Origin: Cymbidium sinense
Lineage: Eukaryota; Streptophyta; Magnoliopsida; Asparagales; Orchidaceae
Reading direction: 5' to 3'
Assembly: GCA_021442155.1 (NCBI GenBank)
Contig: CM038229.1
Span: 98,805,271 to 98,869,270 of the forward strand
DNA length: 64,000 nt
In this document: positions 38,569 through 51,100 of the stretch, piece after piece
Numbering within the stretch: position 1 is the stretch's first letter
Layout: every line of letters starts with the position of its first letter
Notes under the pieces: generated by a model
The model's input: only the letters and a program-made list of their open reading frames with translations
Database searches by the model: none
Told to the model about the DNA's origin: nothing
Program-made: the position numbers and the translations under genes

Positions 38569-40390
38569 CATGTATTGTTTGTTTTTTATATATATGGGGA
38601 CACCACAGACTGAGGGTATACTTATTGAGTGACTGGTATGAAATCAAGTAATGGTACATTATCTCAAAGTTAGAAATCACCACCCTACAATGGACCTAAT
38701 TACCTAATAAGGACTCCCGAGGCATGATGGGTCTTTGAATATAGATTTTCACTTTACATGGATGAATCAAGAAAGTTCTCAAGTTTTAAAGTTCTCTAGG
38801 GGATAAGCCCCCATAGTTAATTACATTCTAAGGAAGGTGAGTTCTTTAGGAATACTGATTAAAGTAGGCTATTGTTGTCTCTAAAGATTTCAAAGATAGG
38901 AATATCAACAAATTGATTATATTTAAATAGTCAAATGGGATAGATCAATAAAAGAGAGACTTATTATTGAAATCAAAGGGGATGAGTAGAGTGCTATGAT
39001 ACTAGAAAATATAGTGAGCATTTCAACTATCCTATGGTTGGGCTTTATATGTTTGAAATTGAGGAGAATTATATATTTGAGTTGAAATTTATTAGAAGGC
39101 TAGGACTCATAATCCCACAATATAAGATTTTGAAAATGCCTAAGAGGTGAGGACTTATGCTTGTAGCAGGGAAAACAATAACCCTGATCTATTGGGAGCT
39201 TTAGCGAGGGCTAAAGCATGTCCTAAATCTAAGTGAAGATGGGTACATGGTTTACCTCCATAAGAGAGGGTAAACCACCGCTGGACTTATAACCCCAGAG
39301 TGGAGCCGCTTAACTCCTCCTACGCTTTAAAACCATGTGGTCAAGTCATATGTTCACAAGATGGTTAGGTTGTTATTATTAAAAAAACTAAAGTCCTTAA
39401 ACCAACTCCCTAAGAGACTAGAGCATGAGTGATATGAATAATGACTTAGTATAATGCAAATCTTATCAATTTTATTTGATTTTGACTCTTTATCTTGACA
39501 AAAGGCATATGATTTTTTTCATATGTCTATAGGCATGTTGAAATAAGGTTATTGGCTAAATTAGAAAGAAAGAGGTGTTTTCCACCATAGAGACTTTAAA
39601 AGGTCAAGTCTTCCCTATCATGTAAGGATGGAAACCCTCTTAAGAAAGTGAAACAAGATGATATGCATGACATTAAGCATACAACATCTAGCTAAGCTAA
39701 ATCTTTTAATTATCTTGATTTAATGCCTAAGCTTTATGTGAGGTTATGAGTTATTTAAAAATTTAGTTATGAGTTGAAGTTAGGTAGAAAATTTTTTTTT
39801 TCTAGAGCCTAATCGGATCCAAGTCACACATTAAATCACCATATAAATAAGAAACTAATTAAGAGCATGCTATTTCTATTATGAATTATTATAAACAAAC
39901 ATCAAACAATTCTTAATGCAAAAGAATAACATGTCTATACAAATTACCACATACTCAAAGAGAAATGGGTATGAGCTCTACCCTTATACAACCCAGATAT
40001 ATGAAAGAATAATTATAATTATAAGTAAATAAATGCTATTGGGGGTCTTCATTCTTCATATCTCCTCATTTCTTCATTTGGTTTGCTTATTTTAAAGGCA
40101 TCATAGGGCCTCCCAAGACAAAGCCTTCTTGCCACCTCATCCTTCCCCATAACACTAATCCTAATTCCTAATGCAAAATTACATTAAAATAGGAAAAATA
40201 AATTTAACTACACTGTAAATATTAGCCCAACACACCATACAATCCAAGTAGTTATATGAATAATTTAGACTTAGCACCCTACACATGTGTAACCAAGTCC
40301 ACCCGCCCTAATTTAGATTGTGCTTGGGGGGTTAAGCTACATGCAAAAGAGAGCATTTATATTTATTTTAAGCACCCCTTAAGCATAATT
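38569..40390 (+). repeat. 1.8-kb repeat, unit 2 of a tandem pair
   Basis: Direct tandem copy of unit 1, followed without interruption by the left arm of the large inverted repeat. It contains the same landmarks, with the hairpin as CTTTAGC/GCTAAAG at 39,199-39,216. A third, inverted copy lies at 45,890-48,160. Confidence 0.85.
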
Positions 40391-40869
40391 TTGCAAAAAA
40401 ATATGATTAGGCTAATTACGCCCTAACAAATAGTCTATGAAGCATACACCCTAACATCCGCCTACAATAATACATCATAAATCCAAACATACATCAAACC
40501 ATGCACTCTAACATAAGGTTAAAAGTGATGACTTAATTTTAAGGTGTGTGTATTAAGGCTTGTGTGGTATGTCTTAACTAGGCTTTGTTATAATTTTCTA
40601 AGTAAGAAAGGATTTAATTTGAAGGATGGTTTCACTTTAATTGGCTTAATTGATTTGTAAGTTTTACTTAATATTTTTTTTGTTTCATTTGGCTTACACT
40701 TAACAACTAAGTGTTATAAAGAGAAGAAAGGAGAGGATCACTCTCTTTATCCTACCTTAAGCCACATCTAAAGCATATTAATTAAATGAATTATCTTTAG
40801 TAAATGACTTATTACATATTTTAATTAGTCCTAGGTTTAGGTTCACTTTAAATAATCTCATTAAGTAAG

Positions 40870-43800
40870 AAAGACATCTTAAGATTAATCGAGTTAATTA
40901 ATGTTGACCTCATTTTAGAATGAGCTCTTAACCTCTCCATCTTAAACATAGGACTCCTCTTAGACACTAAGAGTTCCTTAGTAAGACACTTCTAGTGATT
41001 AGGTGAACACTTAACCTAACCCTAGAGACTTAGAAGAGTTAGCCATAGGAATGGGTCATGCCTTAGGGTGTTAGGAAAACTTGCCTACCTTAAAGCATGA
41101 ACCAAATCCTCTTCCTTCTTTCCAAGTCAAAATCCAAATCCAAACCAAACTCAAATTAATTCCAACTTAATTGATTTTCTCAAATCCAAATCAACTTCAA
41201 ACTCCAAATCCAAACCAGCCAAACTCAAATCAATTCCAACTTAATTGATTTTTCTCAAACCTTAAATCAATTCAATTTTTCTCAAATCATGAATCAATTC
41301 CAAATGATTGACATCCATGATTGAATTCCAAATCCAAAATATTTCTAAGCCATTTTGATTTCATCTTATGGACTTAGCTTAAATAAAATTCAAATCAATT
41401 CAAATTCAAAGGTTTATTTATATTCTCATTTATATTCACAAATATAAATGGAATATAAATTCAAATTCCTAAAGCCAATTCAAAACTCAAATTCAAATCT
41501 AATTAAAATCCAACCTAAACCTTTTCAAGTCAAATTCTTGAAGTTAGCCAAATTAAACTCAAATCAATCTAAACCCTTGGATTTCTTCATGATTCAATCA
41601 ATTTCATTCATGAAACCAAATATAAACATAAACTTCAATCATCTAACTAGAACTAAATTCAAAACTCAAACCCATGTTCATCCTTTGAACTTGAAATTAT
41701 CAAATGAATCAAATCCTATTTGACTCCAAATCAATTGCAAATGGATTTATATTTCAATCATAAGTCCATATGTGAGTTCAAAAAACTTGAATCAAGCCTT
41801 GATCAAGTCAATTGACTCGAGGCTCACTTGACCCAAAGTGATCTAAAGCACTTTTGAGCCAAATTCTAATCCTACCCAAATTGGATTGAACTAAGCCCAT
41901 CTATCACTTTGAGCAACAATCATCATAAGATGATCAATCACTCAAATTCAAACCAAGTCAAACCTAGGCTTTGACCAAGTCAACACTTAACCCAAATGAA
42001 ACCCAAACTAAATAAAATCAACCATAGGCTAAATTGATTGAAACCATTAATCAAAACCATTTATGATCAATGTTTGAACTTGACCAAGTCATCATTTGAG
42101 CCAAACCTAGCTCCTGCCACTTGACCCAAGACCCAAGTTGACCTAAAAAGTTAAAATGTGTCAAATCTTGATCTAAGCTAAATCAATTGCAACCAATGGG
42201 TCAAGTTTATTCTAAATCACTTGCTGAACTTGACCAAAGCTTTAATTGACCAACTAGACCTAACCTTGACCAACTAGACCCAACCTAGCCCAATTGACCA
42301 ACTTGACCTAAAAAGGTCAAATCAAGCCAAAATCAAATCAAACCAAAATTGATTGAAACTAAAGCTTGCAAAATCTTCAAATGACTAACCAAACCTAAAC
42401 CAACCCATGACCTAACCCAATTGGGTCAAATGGGTCAAATTGGTCAACTTGACCCATTTGACCTAAGTGAACTCAAATGAACCAAAACCAAATACAAATC
42501 AAATTGAACCAAACCAATGATACCAAAAAATTTCAAATGGTTATATGAACTTGACCCAACTTGGTTTGACCCAATGTGATCAATTGGTCAACTTGACCCA
42601 AGTTGACCCATTTTGACCTAAATGGGTCAACCAAATGATATCAAATCAATACCAAATTCAATGAAAATTAGCAACCCATTTTTCATTTATTCCAAATCTA
42701 CCTAAATTGAGATCAAAGAAATGACCATACCCCTAGATCAAGGGTAACCTATGGCCAATTCCACTTGAAATTTGGTCAAATCCTTTTCATGCCCACTTGG
42801 CACCCTTTAATGGACCAAATGGACACTAATGAGTATGGTGCACATGACCCAATGGGTTTGCCAAACCCAACCCCAATCACCACCCAATGGAAAATGAGCA
42901 CATGGAATTACTCCACACTCATTTTATCACATGGGCAACTCCTCCACTACACTCCCCTGCCAACGAACCATGTGCTCCTAACAACCTAACAAACCCATTC
43001 AATAGAATCAATTTGATCAAAATGGTAAAGGAGCTCGACCATTCGATCCAAGTAGGGAGATATATTCCCCATTTTCATTCCAATTCACATCACTTATGTG
43101 ATTGAGCCCTAGAAACCCATAGGAAGCATTGCCAAGCTCTCCCAATCATTCCTATGCTCGATTGAATTTTCCATTTCTCGCTTTTCTAAGCCAAAAATAG
43201 GGAGGTGAGTGAGAGTGTCAACTTGCTCAATTCTCCATAAGTCCAATTCCTCTTGCAAGCACCATCAAGGCATCAAGTTGAGTTCACCCAAATCAAATCC
43301 TAAGCATTGTGCCACAGAAGGAGGAGCTAGACCAAATTCATGAGACTTGAAGAGAGTTTGACCAATTGGAAGATCCAATCCATCTCAAGCCTTCAAACCT
43401 TCAACAGGCTTCATCTCCACTTGACAAGCTACCTCTGGTTGGGAGTGCCGTGATAGCCTCCGCTGAGGTATCCTTCAAAATCGAGCTTAGGAGAATTTTA
43501 TTTGGTCCTTTGTCATCCATTCAAAATTGATGTTCTTCCCACACTTTGATGGTGTGGGTTGAATCTACTCAATGAGCTCAAGTGAGCAGATCAAGCCATG
43601 GAGGATGGACGACCTTCATCTCCTACGTAAGGCAAGATGAATCATGGACCATCCATCTTTGGATGGATGATCTTGATTAATCTGATTATATCCGATGATT
43701 AATCCTTTAGAAATGAAGTTTAATCGACCATCGATCTTTGATCTGGACGGTCCAAGGAGAAAATGTAGCATCGCCATGACGTGACATTTGATTTGACTAC

Positions 43801-45775
43801 TTAAATAACCAATCGCCACGCCACGGAAAGCGTGCCGCCGCCGTCGCATGGCGCCAATGGGATTAGTTTTATAATTAGGGGATTTAATTACCTAATAATC
43901 AAAAACTTCAAATATTCATAATTAAATGTAGAAAAATTAGAAAATATAAATGATGGCTCATTTTAAAGATAATTTAGTGAGAAATAATATAAAATTGTTT
44001 CTAATTAATTTTGAGAAAATGAATTTTCTTAATTAGGTTTATTTGAAATCTTAATAACCCTAATTACTCATTATCATTTCAATGAATTTTAAACTTCGTG
44101 AATATTTAGTGGGATGACCTCACCTAATTTTCTTGGAATTTATTAATGAGTTAATTAGGGAAATCAATTAATCCCTAATCACTCTCTTAATTAAGGTTAA
44201 TTAAGTATGTGAATAGTGGTTTAATCATTTAATTAAGATAATTAAATATTGTTTTGTGATCAGAGGTTTATAGAATAATTTTGAGATATTTTTCTCAAGC
44301 TATTCCTAAACCCCTTTCTTCCTTAATCCAAGCCCACTTAAGAATTAATCTACTAATGATCTTCTTAATTAGCTTAATAAAAAATTTTAAAATCAATTTG
44401 AACCTAATCAATCCTTTGGGGTAGATCTTTAGGTGTTCAAAAGCCTAAGGTAAATTTAAGAAATCATTTCCAACCCACATGTGTGGGAAGGTTATGAAAG
44501 TACTTAATTAAATCTTAGTTTAATTAATCATTAATTATGAGCAAGTTGCATTAGACCCCTTTCTTTATTAGGAGCATTACTAATTTAAATTCAATGTGGT
44601 TGCATATCATATGTTGGCTCACAATTGTTTAATAATTATGTTAGGGAGGTGTATGGGGTAATTAAAACTTAATTCACACCTTAACCTAAATAAAATATAA
44701 AATCAACTTAATGGTTCTAAAGTTAAACTAAAACAACACACACATATGGGAGATGGGTTAGGACTAGTAAACCTTGTCACATTTCCTAAAATCAAATCAA
44801 ATTCAAACAAAAATAAAAAAGATTTCTTTAAACAATTTTGATTCACTTTAAATGATCTTATTCCATAGGATTGTCTTTAGGAATTAATTAGGGTGAATGA
44901 AATTACATGCTCACATCACTTTATTTCTTTCCTAGCATGCTAAATGTTGTTTGTCATATGAAATCATGCATTCATACTTTAAAAAAAATCAAATTAAAAT
45001 GAAATATTTTCTTTATGTCAAATTGCATGTTTTGGCTAAAGTAAGAATATGAATGGCTATTATCACTATTAAATCCAAAATTATTTTCAAAACCTATAAA
45101 TCAAAGATTACAAATGAAAGGTATGCTACTTATAATTACTTATAAGCTTGCATGTGAGTATAACATAAGATGTGCATTATGTGACTTTTCCTTCTCTTCT
45201 CTTTTAACATATTTTGAATAGATTTGCAAAGTGTATAGTTCATTTGAAAAGAATACAACACTCTTGCTTGAATCTATTCCTATTCATTCCTATTTTATCA
45301 TTTAAGAAGGATCTTCACATTTACACATGTAAATTGCATAACCAAATCAAACATAAAAATCTTTTGCATGACTCTTTTTTCTATTCATCTATTTTTTGTA
45401 CATGCACATATATTTAAGAAAAGTGGTATATTACCTAGACATCCTGTGATTGTGAGGCTTTTGCCCTAAGAAGGTCTTGTACCTTATTCCCTCTGTAGAA
45501 AATAATTGGGTCGCACTCACTTATGTCTTTCATATATGTAAATGTGCATTTGATTCATGGATAAATAATCTCTCTTTCTACTTAACAAAATCATGCATCA
45601 TGAAGCATCCAAATTTACTTAAGCAACATCTCTTAGCATTCATCATTAAGGTATGCTAAATATTTACATTTGTATGTATAGTTATGCTTAGGATACATTC
45701 ATATGCATGATACACATGTTGGAAAGAAATAAAGTGTTGTGTGTTTGATGATAGTAATTCGCTTTAATAAATACT
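40870..45775 (+). repeat. Large inverted repeat, left arm
   Basis: Pairs in reverse complement with 48,180-53,780 along its whole length. Checked landmarks are 41,000 with 53,700, 41,850 with 52,520, 43,160 with 51,160, 43,360 with 50,960, 43,830 with 50,470, 44,430 with 49,690, 45,000 with 49,150 and 45,700 with 48,250. The arms are clearly diverged, so the structure is old or assembled from two insertions. The part 41,100-42,640 is strongly C/A-rich on this strand, with dense TTGACC motifs. Open frames at 41,448-41,723, 42,765-42,989 and 42,887-43,105 follow that bias and are not mirrored as frames in the other arm. Confidence 0.85.
43850..45400. other. Most AT-rich part of the left arm
   Basis: Follows a short GC-rich site (43,812-43,858, with CCACGCCACGG and GCCGCCGCCG) that is mirrored at 50,449-50,500. 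No coding frame. Described separately because it is 1.5 kb without any gene. Confidence 0.4.
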
Positions 45776-45889
45776 AAAATGCCATTCTTATTTGAATAGA
45801 TTTATTTAGAGCAAATCTAAACTTAAGATTAATTAAAGCATATAATAAAACATTCAGAATAAAAATTACTAATGAATCTACCTTAGAAA

Positions 45890-48160
45890 GTTACTTAAGG
45901 TAGGGAGGAAAGAGAAGTTCTCTTCTTTCCTCTCTTCACAACACTTAGTAATTAAGTGTAGTTTCATTCAAACCAAATCAAATCATTAAATAAAAATAAC
46001 AAATCAACTAAATCACTTAAATGAAAACCACCCTCTAAGTTGAACCCTTTCACACTTAGAAAATTCTAACCTTAAAGCCTAACTAAGACATATCACACAA
46101 GACTTAAATGGCACACACATTAGGCTAAGTCAACATTTCTAGCTCTATGTTAGGGTGCATGGTTTGATGCTTGATTTTATTTTGTGATGTGATATTTTAG
46201 TCCGGATGTTAGGTGTATATGCAGACTTAATGGTAGGATGATCTTAGTTAACCATTATCTTTTGTGGGATTGTGCTTAAGGGGTGCTATAATAAAAATAT
46301 AAATACTTTTGTTGTGCATGTTGCTTATACCCCTAAGCATAATCCAAAATAGACTAGGTTTACTTTGTTACCCATGTGTGCTAAGTCCAATTTATATACA
46401 TGCTTGATGTGTGATTTGTTTAGCTAATCTCTATTTTGCAAGTTTTAGTTAGATTTACTTTTTTCATTTTTGTGTAATTTTATAATTAAGATTTGGAATG
46501 AATGTTATGGGGATTAAGATGAACATTGGTCATAAGACTATATCTTATGCACCATATGAAGCCTTTGGAGCAACCACATTTCAACCAATCAAAACAAAAA
46601 GAAGAAAAAAGAAAGAAGAAAGAAGAAAGAAGAAAGAAAAATGAAACAAAGTAAAATATGAAGAAATGAAGAATGAAGAATGAAGACCCCATAACATGAA
46701 TTTCTTTTGATTGTAATTAATTCAATTATAATTTGATTGTATAAGGGTAGAGCTTACCCAATTTTTTTCGGTTGGGTGGACCACCACAAAAGGCATCTTA
46801 TTCTTTTTGCTAGCTTTATAAATTATTTGATGTTTGTTTAGCTTGTGCATTAAGATGACATCATTTTTTCTAGTTTCTTCCTTGCTTTAATGAATTGACT
46901 GGATGATTAGGCTCTTAGGAAAAAATAAGTTTTCTATCCAATTAATCAACTCAAAACTAAAATTAATAACTCATAACCTCACCTAAAGCTTAGGTTATAA
47001 AATAAGATAAAAGATTTAGCAACCCCTTATGGATGTTGTATGTTTTCACATCATGCATAAACCATCTTGCTTCACTCTTGCTTATGGAGGGCTTCCACCT
47101 TTGCCGAGAACTTGGCTTGACCTTTGAAAGCCATGATAAAAATACACCTCCTTCTTACTGATTTTGGCCATAATTTAATTTTTCATACATTAGGCATATG
47201 AAAACCATAGCCTCCAAAATGAAAATAAAATATAACAAAAATTTGCATCATATTTAAGTCATTAATCATGCCTTACATGATCTAGTCTTTTAGGGAGTGT
47301 GTTTAAGGACTTAGTCTCTTTCTAAACAAACAACGTAGCTATCTTGCAAAAGCATATGACTTACCTACATGTATTCAAAATCATAGGAGGAGTTAGGTGG
47401 CCACCCCAAGCGGTTGTAAGTCCAATAATGAGTGGTTTATTCTCTCTTGTGGAGGTAAATCAAATACCCATTTTATCTTAGATTCAGCCGCTTTGGCCTC
47501 GCCAAAGCTCCTAGATTTAAGTTCAGTGGTTGCTACCCCATTTGGCTACAAGCATAAATCCTCACCTATTTAGGCATTTTCACGATCTTGTGTTGTAGAA
47601 TTGTAAGCCATAGATTTTAATAAAAATTCAACTCAAACAAATAAATCACTTCAATTTTAAAATTATAAAGCCCAATCATAAGATAGTTTGGATGCTTACT
47701 AGGCTTCCTAGTATCATAAGCATCCCTTATCTTTCTTTAGTTTTGATAACAACTCCTCCTCTTGATCAATCCTACTTGATCTTCTAAAAGTAAATCAATT
47801 GATTGATAGTCCCAACTTTAAAATCTTTGGAGACAATGATCATTTATCTTAATCAAGAGTATTATTAAGGAATCTCATTCCTTAGGATGTAATTAACTAT
47901 GGGGCTTGCCTCTATAAGGAACTTAACGAACGATTTAAAATAAACCCTACTTTACTTTTCCATGTAAAGTAGGGGAAGAATCTGGTACATACAAGACCCA
48001 TAGTCCTTGGGAGTCCTTATTAAGTGACAGTCCATTGTAGGATGGTGACTTTATCTCTCTCGAGATAGTACATCATTCCTCAATGTCATACCTAATCACC
48101 CTAATAAGAATATCTGATCTACGTGGTTTCCAACAAGAAAGTTTTATTTTTGTTCTTCAT
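45890..48160 (-). repeat. 1.8-kb repeat, unit 3, inverted, in the loop of the large inverted repeat
   Basis: Reverse complement of 38,590-40,760. For example, the TTGTGCTTAAGGGGTGC segment near 46,270 mirrors the GCACCCCTTAAGCATAA segment near 40,375, and 47,990-48,110 mirrors 38,640-38,740. An A/G-rich tract (46,583-46,640) occurs only here. A 68-codon minus-strand frame over that tract (46,486-46,692) is Phe/Ser-rich by composition and not a gene. Confidence 0.85.
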
Positions 48161-48179
48161 TTATCTTTCTCAAAAGATA

Positions 48180-51100
48180 GATGAAAGATAAAAATTCACC
48201 ACAATTACTATCACATAACACATGTTCATTCATTTCTTTCCATCATATGTAGCATGTATATGACTAAGTTCTAAACATATATATACATGCAATATATTTT
48301 TGGCACACTTAAATGCATGATGCATAAATGAGTTTTATTGAAAAGAGGATTCTCATTCATTAGTTAAATATCCAAATGTATGAAAGTTCTAAGCAAGTAC
48401 TTCATCATTGTTTCACTGGGAACGAGGTGGGAACCTCTTTGGGGCTACTTATACTGCATCTGGGTGTCAGACTAGATATATTATTCTTAAATACATATGG
48501 ATGTATAAATAACTATAAGAATAGAGAATCATGCAAAATTATATTTTTATTTTGAATTATGCATATGGAATAAGGTGAGATTTTCATTCATTAGCCAAAT
48601 GCACACAAAAGTGTATAAAATTTATAAGCAAGTACTTCACGCCATGTTTGACTAGGGGAATGAGGTAGAAACCTCCTTGGGGTTACTTAAAGCTATGCAT
48701 CCCCGTGTCCGACTAGATATACCCACCATCCTTAAATACTTATGAGTGTACAAATAACCATAAGAATGAAAATCATACAAGAATTATATTTTTGATTTAT
48801 TTATCCATGTGAGCTAAAATTCTATCTAAATTCTAACATGGATATGCATAAGAATAAACCCAACAAGTATTTTGTGTCTTTTCAAATGAACTATACACTT
48901 GTTAATATTCATATCCTTATGTAAATTTATGAAGATTAAAGAAAAGAGAACTTCATATCACATGTTCTAAAGTGTCGACATGCAAGCTTATAAATATTTA
49001 TAATTATCATCATTCCACATGTTATAGTTGATTTATATATTTTTACAAATAATTTTTCTATTTAATAGTGATAATAGCCACACATATTTTTAATTAAGTC
49101 AACACATGAAAATTTGACATAAAAGAATAATTTATTTTAATTGATTTTTGAAAGAAATGAATGCATGAGTCAAGTGGCATGCAACATTTTAATATGATTG
49201 GAAAGAAATAAAGAAACACAAGCATGTAATTTCATTCACCTAATTCCTAAGGACAATCATATTAAAATAAGCTTATTTAAGATAAACTAATGTTTCTTAA
49301 AGTCACTTTTAATTTTATGTTTAATTTGATTTAAAGAGATGTGAGAAAGAGGTTCTAATCCTAATCCCATTCCCTATATGTGTGAATTAATTTGATTTAA
49401 TAAGAATAATTAGATGATTTTTATGGATTGATTAAGTTAAGCATGGATTAAATCAATTAATTAACCTTACCTTTGTTACCTTAAGATAATTTATTAAATG
49501 ACTATGAGCTAATATAATATGCAAATAAATTGAAAGTAAATAGAAATACTCCTATGCAATGAAAGGAACCTAATGCAATTAGCTCATAATCATTTAATAA
49601 TTAAGCTTAAGAAGCCATTTTAATTACTTTCATGATTTTCTCACACATATGAACTAATCATAATTTCATTAAGCTTCTTTAGGTTCTTGAACACCTAAAG
49701 ATCTACCCAATATGGCTAAAGGGAAAAATCGATTTAATTAGAATTTTCAAATCAATTAAACTAATAATCCATTAATTCACCTCTCCTAAAAAAAAGACTA
49801 ACCAAGTTAATAATTATCTTGAAGTGAGATGGGCTTAGGGGAAACGGTAGGAAAAGAGGTCCCCACCTATTTCCATAAGCCATCCACTGAATTAAGCATG
49901 ATTTAATATGATTTTAAATCCAATTTAGCTAATTAAGTTTCTAATTAATTAATTAATTATAGGACTTTAGTTGAAAAGAGAGAAATTTAGAGAAAGGATT
50001 AGGAAGGAGGCTCCAATCCACTTCTTTAAGTCTTCTTACTATCCAACAAAGGATTAGGGAGTCCAAATAATTAATTAATCACTATTCATATGCTTAATCA
50101 CCCTTTAATGAAGTTAAGAGAGTAATTAGGGCTTATCAATCAATCATATTCTAATTTAACAAGTAATAAATTCTAAAAAATTAGAGGAGACAAAAGTCAT
50201 CCTCTCAAACATTCTAACAAATTTTGGGATTAATCACTTGAGAGATTAGAGTAATTAAGCTAATTAATTTTTAATTAAACCTTAATTAAACTCTATTTAT
50301 TATTCAAAATCTATTGAAAATATTTTTATTAAATTCTTCTGAAATACTTTAAAATGAGCCATTTTTTTGTATTTTTTGGATTTTTCTATAATTAGTTATA
50401 AATTATGGAAGATTCAGCCTAAAACACATTAACCTTAATTAAACCAAAATCCGCCGGCCATGTGGCGACCGACACGGTGCACTTTCCATGTGGCACCAAG
50501 GGATTGGTTCTTTATGTTGTCACATATGCATCAAGTCGCCTAGAATGGATATGACATTGATCCCCGCCATCCGATCTAGATCGACGCGCTGATCAAACCC
50601 AAGACATAAAGGGAGAAATCTCATTTGATCTAACGGGTTTGTTCAATCGCCATTCCAATCATGTAGAACGGATGGCCCGTGATCCTCCTTCCCGTGACAA
50701 TAATAATGTCCATCTTCCATGGATCATTCGATCCGAAGCTCACCCGAAGCTTGGATGAACTTCAAAATCAACCCACACCATTAAGGGAAGGAGACGAGCA
50801 CATCCAATGGTCAAGATCACATGCAATAAAAATTTTCTTTTGAAAAGGACCAACCACACTTAAGCTAGAGATTGGTTTTCATGGAAATACCTCGGGAGTT
50901 AAGATCGATGGCACACTTGAGGAAGCTTCTCTAGTTGAGGCAAAGCCCTGTTGATCAACACCTTAATTTGGTGTGAATTGTCTTTGGAGACCAATATCCT
51001 CCTCCTTAGTGTTGGCTTTGATCAACTCATCTTGGAGTTGATTTGGAGCTTGGGATGATGATTTGGGTGGCCTCTGAGGTGTAGTGATGGTGTAGAAATG

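Noticed and set aside
42765..43105. Two overlapping frames with Pro/His/Thr-rich products
   Set aside because: Lie in the C/A-rich repeat arm and are not open in the mirrored arm.
46486..46692. Phe/Ser-rich minus-strand frame resembling a signal peptide
   Set aside because: Made by an A/G-rich simple tract in one copy of the 1.8-kb repeat; absent from the other two.
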